Notes: generated by a model from the sequence alone, not told the origin. Shown: positions 23,336-30,676, counted from the first letter of the stretch. The stretch is 30,724 nt of DNA from Desulfurococcales archaeon (GCA_027037025.1 JALWBS010000060.1:1-30724), one strand, 5' to 3'. A program made the numbers and translations.

Positions 23336-24056
23336 ACTTCTTCTTCACCCACGAAAATCCCTTAGAGAGAATGTCTTCTAAAACCATCTTATCGCTGGTC
23401 TCCATAACGATCTCGCCATTGATCATCACGTACAACTTATCGAAGCTTACATGCCTAGAGATCAAACCCGTGTGGGTCACTATGAGCATCGATGAGCCAG
23501 CATTTTTCCTCAGCTCGTGTAGCGCCGATGCTATAATCATAACACTATCGACATCAACCCCCGAATCGGGTTCATCTATGAGAGCGACGCGCGGTTTGGA
23601 AACGAGTAGCAAGGCTATTTCAGCACGCTTTAGCTCACCTCCGCTAAACCCGTAGCCGTAGTATCTATCGAGTAGGTGCTCGATAGATAGCAGTTGAACG
23701 ACCTCTTTAACGAACTTCTCGTCGCAACCGCTCTTGGAAGCAACCCGGTTAAGCAAATCCCGGAAGCGAAGACCCTTGATGATGGGCGGTTTCTGGAACG
23801 CTAGAGCTAGACCCCGTTTAACCCTCTCAAAAGAGGGAACATCGTTCACTACCTCGCCGAACAACTTTATCGATCCGCTCAGAACTTTGTACCTAGGATG
23901 ACCAGCGATTGCACAGAGCAGACTCGTCTTACCACTTCCGTTAGGACCGAGCAGAAGCGCGGTTTCACCTTCGCGTAGCTCTAGGGAGGCTCTCTTAACG
24001 ACCTCTTTATCGTTCACAGCAACTCTTAGTTCATGTACTTCCAAAGCTTTTTCCAT
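23313..24056 (-). CDS. sufC: SufC ATPase
   Basis: A 247-residue cytosolic ABC-type ATPase of the SUF system. Walker A is LLGPNGSGKTSLL, the ABC signature FSGGELKRAEIALLL, Walker B VALIDEPDSGVD, and the H-loop IVTHTGLIS. It couples ATP hydrolysis to conformational change of the SufB/D scaffold. I chose ATG 24056 because a GAGGT site lies 7 nt upstream. A longer TTG start at 24107 would add 17 residues without family similarity. Second gene of the regulator-sufC-sufB/D set. Confidence 0.97.
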   Translation of the reverse strand: MEKALEVHELRVAVNDKEVVKRASLELREGETALLLGPNGSGKTSLLCAIAGHPRYKVLSGSIKLFGEVVNDVPSFERVKRGLALAFQKPPIIKGLRFRDLLNRVASKSGCDEKFVKEVVQLLSIEHLLDRYYGYGFSGGELKRAEIALLLVSKPRVALIDEPDSGVDVDSVMIIASALHELRKNAGSSMLIVTHTGLISRHVSFDKLYVMINGEIVMETSDKMVLEDILSKGFSWVKKKYAKELSS

Positions 24057-24137
24057 CTTTGAAACCTCGGTACGTGTTGAAAGCTCGCTGCAACAAGGCT
24101 CAAACAAGAGGGTGCGGAACCGCGATGAATCTCCTCA

Positions 24138-24545
24138 TCACATCTCTTCCTCGGGAGGCAAAGGAGATTCCTTTATTCTCTGCTCGACTTCTTCAGCTAA
24201 CGAGTAGAGCAATATCCTAACCTCCCTCACAACGGGCTTCGCTATCTTCTTGATTCCTCGATGCCCTGGCACATAGCTAGGCTTAACGAGGTTCGCTTCC
24301 TCTAAACGCTTGACGTGAGTACTTATATTGGCTTTGCTCTGCTTCAACCGCTCCGCGAGATCCTCGATACCCATATCCTCCTTCATAGCTAAACCAATGA
24401 TCCTCAGCCTCGTTATCGATGCTAAAGCACTCGCAACTTTCTCAATGAATTCCTCTCCGGCGACATACATCACGCCATCCTCTATCCATATCCCTTTACC
24501 GCTCTTGCTTCTCTCTGAAATAGTGGTGCTGGGCCCCGAGCTCAA
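24138..24545 (-). CDS. ArsR-type winged-helix regulator next to sufC
   Basis: 135 residues. A canonical ArsR winged helix spans about 35-100: ASITRLRIIGLAMKEDMGIE, DLAERLKQSKANISTHVKRL as the recognition helix, then EANLVKPSYVPGHRGIKKIA as the wing. A charged helical tail follows. No cysteine is present, so it cannot ligate an Fe-S cluster or thiophilic metal itself. Upstream of sufC with a 81-nt gap, it is a likely regulator of the suf genes, but this rests on context alone. The start (TTG 24545) is uncertain; the protein could begin at VMYVAGEE. Confidence 0.85.
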   Translation of the reverse strand: MSSGPSTTISERSKSGKGIWIEDGVMYVAGEEFIEKVASALASITRLRIIGLAMKEDMGIEDLAERLKQSKANISTHVKRLEEANLVKPSYVPGHRGIKKIAKPVVREVRILLYSLAEEVEQRIKESPLPPEEEM

Positions 24546-24579
24546 TGTCCATACCCGTAGATAGAGCTAGTCGTTATCC

Positions 24580-24589
24580 GTTTATAAAC
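24580..24589. promoter_or_regulatory. palindromic bidirectional TATA box GTTTATAAAC
   Basis: A perfect 10-bp palindrome in the 81-nt divergent spacer. Leftward it is about 40 nt before the ArsR-type gene; rightward about 42 nt before the DUF432 gene. A single TATA element symmetrical enough to be read both ways probably drives both units. Confidence 0.6.
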
Positions 24590-24626
24590 TTGCTCAGTTC
24601 TGAAGCTCTATCAGTGTGAGCAAGGA

Positions 24627-25352
24627 ATGCTAGGTAGGTTAGCAACTGGATCCGAGGTGCGGTTCGAAGGCCATGTCATACAAATACTAGACGAAGGTAA
24701 CCACGTCGTCTATACCAGGATCGACGCTGTGGAAGGCGCAAAGAGGAAATTCGTGCTTAGTAAGGATATCGAGCTCAGGCTTGTTCCTATCTACCCAATC
24801 TTCTACCCAAGATTCGTAACTCAGTACATACTTTGCGAACTCGAAGAGGAGATCGTGATCGGGCCCGGATCGCATACAACGATTAAGATCTTGATACCCA
24901 TCGATTTAGCGGTGTATGCTTACTCAGGGAATAGTTTCCGGATACTAGATATCGTACCTCTTCATAGAGACGTTAAGTACACTCTCTACGGCTACACAGC
25001 GCACGGCTACCCACGTAGTGGAATCGTAGCTAGGTACTGCAAATCGAAGATTGTTGACCACGTTAACGAGGTGAGGGGATACGCTTTGAGTGTCGTAACT
25101 ATAAGGAACTGCATGGGTAAGGTAGCCAAGGTCCGGAAGATGCTCTTCGACGCAAGCCCACTACGTTTGTATTACAGAGAGGGGTCATGGCGTGTATACA
25201 CCCAGAGCATCACGATGAACGTGATTACCGATACCTCGGCGATAATATACTACGAGAAACCCCTTGATCCTAAGACCGTGCCCATAGACGATCCCGAAAC
25301 CTTGAAACCTCCACGAATAAGCAATAGAACTGACATGCTTTACGGGTACTGA
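24627..25352 (+). CDS. DUF432 family protein
   Basis: A 241-residue, mostly beta-strand protein matching DUF432, which in many archaea is paired with a MscS channel, as here. Characteristic stretches are RLVPIYPIFYPRFVTQYILCELEEEIVIGPGSHTTI-type strands and SPLRLYYREGSWRVYTQSITM. No signal peptide or membrane helix; it is presumably cytoplasmic or peripheral. The function is unknown, but fixed pairing suggests it modulates or assembles with the channel. The start ATG 24627 has AAGGA immediately upstream. It stops 2 nt before mscS. Confidence 0.85.
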   Translation: MLGRLATGSEVRFEGHVIQILDEGNHVVYTRIDAVEGAKRKFVLSKDIELRLVPIYPIFYPRFVTQYILCELEEEIVIGPGSHTTIKILIPIDLAVYAYSGNSFRILDIVPLHRDVKYTLYGYTAHGYPRSGIVARYCKSKIVDHVNEVRGYALSVVTIRNCMGKVAKVRKMLFDASPLRLYYREGSWRVYTQSITMNVITDTSAIIYYEKPLDPKTVPIDDPETLKPPRISNRTDMLYGY

Positions 25353-25354
25353 AG

Positions 25355-26206
25355 ATGTATTACGCTATAATAAGCCAAATCGCATCTCTGATAAGGTACT
25401 ACGAGAGGTACTTAGAGGCCGCGCTAGCTCTAGCTCTAGGCATAGTGCTAGCGTACTTCGTTAGGAAGCTACTCTTCAGACAGCTTGCACGTACCATGCC
25501 TCCCCACATGGCTAACATAATATCGAGGGGGGTGTTCTACACGCTCATCGTGATATTCGCGCTCGTCTCGGCTGGGATAGCAGGCATAAACTTGATGGGT
25601 TTGGCTGTGGCAGGTAGCATAGCGGGTGTTATACTGGGTTTCGCTCTACAGCCAGTAATATCGAATCTAGCAGCAGGACTCCTCATACTAACCGAGAAGA
25701 TCCTTAGCCCTGGCGAGCTCGTTGAGATAGACGGCGTCAAGGGCATTGTTACTGATGTAACGCTTTTCTCAACAACCATCCAGAGAATGGATGGTGTGTA
25801 CGTGAGGTACCCCAATTCCATGATAATCTCCACTAAGGTGATAAGCTACTCACGAAGTCCTGTGATAAGGCTGGATTTCACAGTATCGATAGCTTATCGC
25901 GAAGATGCTGAGAAAGCGTATGAGGTCATCAGGAAAGTTGTTGAATCACACCCTCTAGTTCTAAGAGATCCTAAGCCAGAGATCTTCGTGGCAAACCTAG
26001 GCTCGAGCGGTGTGGATATACTGGTCAGGGTATGGGTCCCAACGAAGTTCTGGTACGACGTTAAAATGGATCTTCTGTGGAAGATAAAGAAGGCGATAAG
26101 CGATGCTGGGATAGAGATACCCTTCACGCAGGTAGACATCTGGTTTAGAACTCCTCTAAGGGTAGAGAGTTTCAGAGATTTAACCAGAGGAGAGGAGTGC
26201 GAATAG
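25355..26206 (+). CDS. mscS: MscS-family mechanosensitive channel
   Basis: A 283-residue small-conductance mechanosensitive channel that releases solutes upon hypo-osmotic shock. Three membrane helices are visible near residues 20-45, 55-80 and 85-115. The third is the Gly/Ala-packed pore helix (GLAVAGSIAGVILGFALQPV) followed by the beta-domain entry GELVEIDGVKGIVTDVTLFST. The alpha/beta C-terminal domain ends with VDIWFRTP. It is 2 nt downstream of DUF432 and probably co-translated. The sRNA at 26213-26263 lies 7 nt past its stop, on the other strand. Confidence 0.96.
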   Translation: MYYAIISQIASLIRYYERYLEAALALALGIVLAYFVRKLLFRQLARTMPPHMANIISRGVFYTLIVIFALVSAGIAGINLMGLAVAGSIAGVILGFALQPVISNLAAGLLILTEKILSPGELVEIDGVKGIVTDVTLFSTTIQRMDGVYVRYPNSMIISTKVISYSRSPVIRLDFTVSIAYREDAEKAYEVIRKVVESHPLVLRDPKPEIFVANLGSSGVDILVRVWVPTKFWYDVKMDLLWKIKKAISDAGIEIPFTQVDIWFRTPLRVESFRDLTRGEECE

Positions 26207-26212
26207 GTTGCA

Positions 26213-26263
26213 TCAGTTGCGGTCCGTATCATCATGGGGTTCAGTGCATGAAGAGTTCATCAC
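26213..26263 (-). ncRNA. box C/D sRNA (candidate C), all boxes exact
   Basis: Minus strand: C box GTGATGA (26263-26257), 12-nt guide (26256-26245), D' CTGA (26244-26241), 5-nt spacer, C' ATGATGA (26235-26229), 12-nt guide (26228-26217), D CTGA (26216-26213). Every box matches consensus and both guides are 12 nt. A TATA-like ATATAT (26290-26295) is about 29 nt upstream, right for its start. Predicted targets are UGCAUGAAGAGU (fifth base U) and UUGCGGUCCGUA (fifth base G). I could not place these in rRNA or tRNA from memory. Confidence 0.9.
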
Positions 26264-26289
26264 CTTGATACAGTTTAGGGTTTGTAAGC

Positions 26290-26295
26290 AATATA
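26290..26295 (-). promoter_or_regulatory. TATA-like element for the minus-strand sRNA C
   Basis: ATATAT centred about 29 nt upstream of the C box at 26263, giving a predicted start near 26267. The same bases form the 5' flank of the opposite sRNA (26297-26351), so the two units share this 33-nt spacer. Confidence 0.5.
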
Positions 26296-26296
26296 T

Positions 26297-26351
26297 GTGA
26301 TGATCGCGCTGGAATCTGAGCCCCCGCTATGATGATGTTTCAGCGGGCTGA
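26297..26351 (+). ncRNA. box C/D sRNA (candidate D), all boxes exact, 3' end antisense to pyrG
   Basis: Plus strand: C box GTGATGA (26297-26303), 12-nt guide (26304-26315), D' CTGA (26316-26319), 9-nt spacer, C' ATGATGA (26329-26335), 12-nt guide (26336-26347), D CTGA (26348-26351). The last 12 nt, including part of the second guide and the D box, overlap the pyrG stop region on the other strand. The D guide predicts target CCCGCUGAAACA with methylation at the fifth base (C); CUGAAACA is a universally conserved 23S rRNA stretch. The D' guide predicts AUUCCAGCGCGA, unassigned. Confidence 0.9.
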
Positions 26352-27956
26352 AGACCTAGCGTATTCTTTAGATACGTAGATGAAGAAGTTGTAGAGAGGG
26401 GATGGATTCAACGGTCTACTCTTGAATTCGGGGTGGCTCTGCGTACCGACAAAGAATCTATGATCCTTGAGCTCCATAAACTCTATCACACCGTCATAGC
26501 TGAAGCCGCTTATCACAAAGCCTGAGCTCTCGAATACGTCTACATACTTGGTATTGAATGCGTATCTATGTCTATGCCTCTCGAATACCACATCCTTTTT
26601 ATACGCCTCGTAAACAAGCGTGCCCCTAATAAGCTTTATTGGTTTGGCACCAAGCCTCATCGTTCCTCCCATAAACTGAAGGTTTTGCTGAGAAGGTAGC
26701 AGGTCAACCACAGGATTAGCCGTATTAGGATCGAGTTCTCTGCTATTGGCGTCCTTCAATCCAAGCACATTCCTAGCGAACTCCACTATCATCATCTGGA
26801 ACCCGAAGCATATGCCTAGAGTCGGAATGTTGTTTTCGCGTAGGTACCTAATTGCCTTGACTTTCCCCTCTGTACCTCTCTTACCAAAGCCGGGTAGTAT
26901 CAGAGCACAATCCACATTGCCTAGAACGTCCTCAACTCTTACAGATCCTTGCTCTACATCTGTAGATTCTATCCATATAAACTCCGGCTTAACTCCTTGA
27001 TGCGCTGAAGCGTGTTTGATTGCTTCAACGATGCTTATGTAGCTATCACGAAGCTTCGTATACTTCCCTATCATCGCGATTCGCAGCTTAAACGATGCGC
27101 TCTTCAACTTAGCAACGAAGTCCACCCACTTAGATAGGTCTGGCTCACGGTATTCGAGCCTCAACCTCTCACATACTATTCTAAGCAACCCCTGCTCGTA
27201 GAGTACTAGCGGAACCTCGTATATCGTTTCGACATCGTGGTTCGAGAACACTGCTTCTGGCGGAACGTTGCTGTACAAAGCTATCTTCTTCCTAGCCTCG
27301 GGCTCCAAAGGTTTTTCACATCTAGCTATTATCACGTCGGGTTGAATCCCTATTCTCCTAAGCTCTTGCACACTGTGTTGAACGGGCTTGGTTTTCTGCT
27401 CCCCCGTAGCTTTCAGCATCGGAACGAGTGCTACGTGAACGAACAACGTATTGTAAAACCCTTCTTCTAACCTCATCTGCCTGATAGCCTCTAAGAATGG
27501 GAGCCCCTCTATGTCGCCAACAGTCCCCCCTATCTCGACTAGGACAACATCTGCGTTCATTTCCTTGGCTATGCTCCTAATACTGCTCTTAATCTCGTCG
27601 GTGACGTGAGGTATTATCTGCACGGTTGCGCCTAGGTACTCGCCGCGCCGCTCCTTCATTATCACGGAGTAGTATATCTGACCAGTTGTTATGTTGTTGC
27701 GCTTGCTAAGATTCACGTTTAGAAACCTCTCGTAATGACCGAGATCGAGATCCGTTTCTCCGCCGTCCTCGGTTACGAACACCTCGCCGTGTGCGTAAGG
27801 ATTCATCGTTCCGGCATCGACGTTTATGTAGGGATCTATCTTTATCGCCGTTACGCTGTAGCCCATGCTCTTTATTAGCATGGCTATCGATGCTGTCGTC
27901 ACTCCCTTACCAACGCTACTCAGCACTCCCCCGGTGACGAAGATATACTTAGTCAT
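26340..27956 (-). CDS. pyrG: CTP synthase
   Basis: A 538-residue enzyme making CTP from UTP, ATP and glutamine. The N-terminal synthase domain opens with KYIFVTGGVLSSVGKGVTTA and contains KIDPYINVDAGTMNPYAHGE. The C-terminal class I glutamine amidotransferase has the nucleophile Cys in LGICFGFQMM and the His/Glu pair in SHPEFKSRP. Full length, no disruption. TATA element about 34 nt upstream (27986-27993) and start expected near 27964. It stands alone; its 3' end overlaps the plus-strand C/D sRNA. Confidence 0.99.
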   Translation of the reverse strand: MTKYIFVTGGVLSSVGKGVTTASIAMLIKSMGYSVTAIKIDPYINVDAGTMNPYAHGEVFVTEDGGETDLDLGHYERFLNVNLSKRNNITTGQIYYSVIMKERRGEYLGATVQIIPHVTDEIKSSIRSIAKEMNADVVLVEIGGTVGDIEGLPFLEAIRQMRLEEGFYNTLFVHVALVPMLKATGEQKTKPVQHSVQELRRIGIQPDVIIARCEKPLEPEARKKIALYSNVPPEAVFSNHDVETIYEVPLVLYEQGLLRIVCERLRLEYREPDLSKWVDFVAKLKSASFKLRIAMIGKYTKLRDSYISIVEAIKHASAHQGVKPEFIWIESTDVEQGSVRVEDVLGNVDCALILPGFGKRGTEGKVKAIRYLRENNIPTLGICFGFQMMIVEFARNVLGLKDANSRELDPNTANPVVDLLPSQQNLQFMGGTMRLGAKPIKLIRGTLVYEAYKKDVVFERHRHRYAFNTKYVDVFESSGFVISGFSYDGVIEFMELKDHRFFVGTQSHPEFKSRPLNPSPLYNFFIYVSKEYARSSAR

Positions 27957-27985
27957 GCTGCCCTAAGCTCGTGTCGCTCAGCCCC

Positions 27986-27993
27986 CTATATAC
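27986..27993 (-). promoter_or_regulatory. pyrG: TATA box of pyrG
   Basis: GTATATAG on the minus strand, 30-37 nt before the ATG at 27956. Confidence 0.55.
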
Positions 27994-28223
27994 GCCGCCC
28001 ACACCCTCCCGAAACTAATAAGCCTGCGACTACGGCGCAACGCTGTGTTCAAACGATTATCCATCTCATAGCCGCAGCAGTTGCATAGGCGATGAACGCT
28101 GTTTCCGGTGTAGTACCGTTTCGAAGTAATTCACGCGTTGATCAAGTACTTGGCTCCACGTGGGTATTCCTCGGTATAACTCTCGTCATACCACTGAAAT
28201 TCTCTAGAACTACGCATCGCTAC
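27994..28223. other. gene-poor spacer between pyrG and a small membrane protein gene
   Basis: About 230 nt without a supported gene. A frame open from 28092 runs into the downstream gene, but its first 58 codons lack a good ribosome-binding site and the TATA/Shine-Dalgarno signals lie further inside, so I treat it as noncoding. No tRNA, C/D boxes, long repeats or origin-like repeats were found. Confidence 0.4.
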
Positions 28224-28229
28224 TTAATA
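28224..28229 (+). promoter_or_regulatory. TATA-like element of the 104-residue protein gene
   Basis: TTAATA about 40 nt upstream of ATG 28266; start expected near 28252, followed by GGTGAG (28257-28262). Confidence 0.45.
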
Positions 28230-28265
28230 GGTAATCACCTTGGGCAGATCTTTCACGGTGAGAAA

Positions 28266-28580
28266 ATGTTGCTCGAGCCAGCAATCTCAACAGCAATCTC
28301 GTTAACTCTGTTAGCGAGCGCAACGATCCCGATTACGCTCGTCAAGAGGAGAACTCGTAGGAGAGATGATTCGGGTAAGGAAGGGATGGAGAGAAGGGTT
28401 GTTTCCATCGATGTGGCTAAGGCAATGATTAGGTGTGGAACTGCTTACGCTTTGGACTCAGGGGATTCGGTTGTGATAGTAATCTCGTTGAGTAAGGAGC
28501 AAGGCTTAGAAGTCTGTTCGTCAGACGTAGCCATACCTGTTATGCTCACTTCCTCAGAAGAGGTGGAGGTTTCTGCCTAG
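28266..28580 (+). CDS. small membrane-anchored hypothetical protein
   Basis: 104 residues from ATG 28266, which follows a GGTGAG ribosome-binding site. An N-terminal membrane helix (ISTAISLTLLASATIPITLV, residues 7-26) is followed by a very basic juxtamembrane run (KRRTRRR), which places the C-terminal part in the cytoplasm. The soluble part has VVSIDVAKAMIRCGTAYALD and SGDSVVIVISLS strands. Not recognised. It converges on the AAA ATPase gene with only 12 nt between stops. Real-gene status is likely but not certain. Confidence 0.6.
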   Translation: MLLEPAISTAISLTLLASATIPITLVKRRTRRRDDSGKEGMERRVVSIDVAKAMIRCGTAYALDSGDSVVIVISLSKEQGLEVCSSDVAIPVMLTSSEEVEVSA

Positions 28581-28592
28581 ATCGTTAATGTG

Positions 28593-30023
28593 TTAGACCT
28601 CACTCTCCTTAGGAACGTATGAGATGACAAGCCCCTGCACTTTACTTACGTAGAACCTGAGATTGTCTTGTATATATCGCCGCTCGTTTTCGTTTATCGC
28701 GAACCTCCTCTTGGCCCAATCAATGCTTTCCTTAGTTATCCTACCCTTACCCTTGCTCGCTGCCATACGCACTAACGAATCTATTTCCGCAGCATTGAAC
28801 CAGCGTGTGCATGCAGCGATTTCGATGGCCAAGTCTTGCGGAAGGTAAATGCCGTACCTCTTAGCGGCTCTCAAAGCTATCCTCTTCCTCATCTCTCGAT
28901 CGGGATACCCCATGACGAGCACTATATCGAGCCTCCCTGGTCTAAGCAGCGCTGGGTCAAGTATTTGAGGAACGTTGGTCGTCATAACTATGAAGGGTCT
29001 CATGGGCTCTTGAAGGATGTTTAGCCAGACATTCACCTCCGCTATATAAGCTTCGTGGATAGCTTGCATCCTCTGAACAAGGAAATCAGCGTCGTCTACC
29101 AGAACGACTATGTCCTTCCTCGACTTTATAGCGGAAAATATCTTGTGCAACGTCTTCTCCGTCATGCCGTACCACATGGATCTATACGTGCTCGGCGCGA
29201 TCCTAACCAATCCCTTATCCATGGCGTTAGCGATCGCTTCCGCAGTAACACTCTTCCCTACTCCGGGAGGCCCAACGATTATCATTCCACGAGGAGCGTA
29301 TCTAGCGGAAGCCTTTACGGGGTCGACGACCAGAACCTCTATATCTTCTTTGAGCTTAGGTGGTAGATCGTCGATAGACCAGGAGGGCTTGGTTATGGGT
29401 ATCTTCAGCGTGTATGGCTTGGCATAATCCTCCTTTATCCTGACTTTGATCACGTCCTGCTCTTCATAGCTAAGCAAGAGTATCCTTACATCATCGCAGG
29501 ACGCGATGTTGGGAATCATCATTCCCAGTCGAAGACCGTAATTCTCGGCGATGTCTTGCGCATCCTCTATGATTTTATCTATCTCGTTAGCACTCAGCTT
29601 TTCGTTGGTGACTATCACTATCGATCCTCTTAGAACCGTATCGTCCTCCGTATCCTCCACAAGGTCTCTGTAAGCTACGCCTATACCCTCTATCCTCTTG
29701 TTGTTGACCACTATCACAGTTATGTAGTCAAGCTCGAAGATTTTCAGCTCTGCTGATAGATGAAGTACTATCTGCTTTAGGTACTCTATGGCTATCCTCA
29801 TCAGCTTGTCGAGGCTATCCCTATCCTTAACAACCATCTTCTTGTAACTTCCATCGAATAAAAGCGACAGTATCTTCGATGCTATTATCAACGCCTTCTC
29901 ATGGCTATCGTCTATCACTATCGGAGCCACAACCAATCCCTTACAGTTCTTGGGCAGATCCTCAGAGATGTCGGCAGCTGTTAGCCTAGGACTCGTTGGT
30001 GTTTGCGCCTCGAGACGCTCCAT
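28593..30023 (-). CDS. single-AAA-domain ATPase with a novel N-terminal region
   Basis: 476 residues. Residues 1-215 form an N-terminal alpha/beta region that I do not recognise. The AAA module follows: Walker A GPPGVGKS (251-258), a pore-loop-like MWYGMTEKTLHKIF (283-296), Walker B IVVLVDDAD (305-313), sensor 1 VMTTN (347-350 region), and arginine-finger motif LLRPGRLD (359-366). The Walker B catalytic position is Asp311 rather than the usual Glu. The AAA core resembles the Cdc48/PAN group, but the protein lacks the PAN coiled coil and OB domain and a Cdc48 N-domain. It could be a protein remodeller; substrate unknown. TATA box at 30056-30065. Confidence 0.88.
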   Translation of the reverse strand: MERLEAQTPTSPRLTAADISEDLPKNCKGLVVAPIVIDDSHEKALIIASKILSLLFDGSYKKMVVKDRDSLDKLMRIAIEYLKQIVLHLSAELKIFELDYITVIVVNNKRIEGIGVAYRDLVEDTEDDTVLRGSIVIVTNEKLSANEIDKIIEDAQDIAENYGLRLGMMIPNIASCDDVRILLLSYEEQDVIKVRIKEDYAKPYTLKIPITKPSWSIDDLPPKLKEDIEVLVVDPVKASARYAPRGMIIVGPPGVGKSVTAEAIANAMDKGLVRIAPSTYRSMWYGMTEKTLHKIFSAIKSRKDIVVLVDDADFLVQRMQAIHEAYIAEVNVWLNILQEPMRPFIVMTTNVPQILDPALLRPGRLDIVLVMGYPDREMRKRIALRAAKRYGIYLPQDLAIEIAACTRWFNAAEIDSLVRMAASKGKGRITKESIDWAKRRFAINENERRYIQDNLRFYVSKVQGLVISYVPKESEV

Positions 30024-30055
30024 GTACGGCTACCGTTGCACTATCCTCTACCACA

Positions 30056-30065
30056 GTATTTTAAC
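30056..30065 (-). promoter_or_regulatory. TATA box of the AAA ATPase gene
   Basis: TTAAAATACT on the minus strand, about 37 nt before the ATG at 30023; leader about 13 nt. Confidence 0.5.
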
Positions 30066-30118
30066 ACTTTGTACGAGCCGAGGGAGAACCTTGTCAACCC
30101 CTCCATACATCCACATAC

Positions 30119-30126
30119 TTATATAC
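30119..30126 (+). promoter_or_regulatory. TATA box of the divergent unknown gene
   Basis: TTATATAC with start expected near 30148, 11 nt before GTG 30159. This argues against a longer coding start at 30003, which would lie upstream of the promoter. Confidence 0.6.
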
Positions 30127-30158
30127 CATCGCACGCATACTACATATGGGAAAACTTC

Positions 30159-30647
30159 GTGTACCTCAGAACCCCACCCCGCGTAAAGATACTCGAGGCC
30201 CTAAGCGCAATAGCGGACAAAAGAGTTGAGATTGTGAAGAAGGAAGGTGGTAAGATTGAAGCCATCGTAACTTCCTCTACCGGCGAGAGAAGGTATACCG
30301 TGTGCATAGATCTAAAGAAGGGAGTCGCTTACAGCGATGATAATGGCACGAAGTATAGAGGTTACATGGGCTACCCGATACTCTCCCTTCTGATGATCGA
30401 AGGCGTCCTTCCGATAAACGAGGATCTCGCTAACGCGCTTCGAGGCTTACCCTGGAAACACCTCAACGAGCAGTTCAAGAAGTATGCACTCGTCGAAATG
30501 TACGTGAAGAGCCACCTGAAGAACCTCGGTTTGGATCCGAGGCTCGTAGATACGTACATCGACAAGGTTATGACAGCACTCAGAAACGTAAACCTTAAGT
30601 ACTCACGGGAATGCCTAGATCGATCCCTACCCCTTACTCACCCCTAG
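30159..30647 (+). CDS. unknown protein divergent from the AAA ATPase
   Basis: 162 residues from GTG 30159. Residues 1-20 form a helix (RTPPRVKILEALSAIADKRV), then beta strands (KIEAIVTSSTGERRYTVCID and KGVAYSDDNGTKYRGYMGYP) and a helical C-terminal half with LPWKHLNEQFKKYALVEMYV. Charged and soluble, one or two cysteines, no known motif. The N-terminal part could be a small strand-rich ligand-binding domain. It shares its promoter region with the AAA ATPase. I cannot name a family. Confidence 0.65.
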   Translation: MYLRTPPRVKILEALSAIADKRVEIVKKEGGKIEAIVTSSTGERRYTVCIDLKKGVAYSDDNGTKYRGYMGYPILSLLMIEGVLPINEDLANALRGLPWKHLNEQFKKYALVEMYVKSHLKNLGLDPRLVDTYIDKVMTALRNVNLKYSRECLDRSLPLTHP

Positions 30648-30653
30648 ATCATC

Positions 30654-30676
30654 TGGAGAGCAGAACCTCCTCTCCA
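30654..30676. repeat. 7-bp inverted repeat with a 9-nt loop
   Basis: TGGAGAG pairs with CTCTCCA, 6 nt after the stop of the 162-residue protein. It could fold as a hairpin at the transcript end; no poly-T run follows, so a terminator role is only possible. Confidence 0.4.

Noticed and set aside
28092..28265. 58-codon N-terminal extension of the small membrane protein
   Set aside because: TATA and Shine-Dalgarno signals are located just before ATG 28266, inside the extension.
30003..30158. 52-codon N-terminal extension of the unknown protein at the right end
   Set aside because: It lies upstream of the TATA box at 30119 and overlaps the start of the AAA gene.
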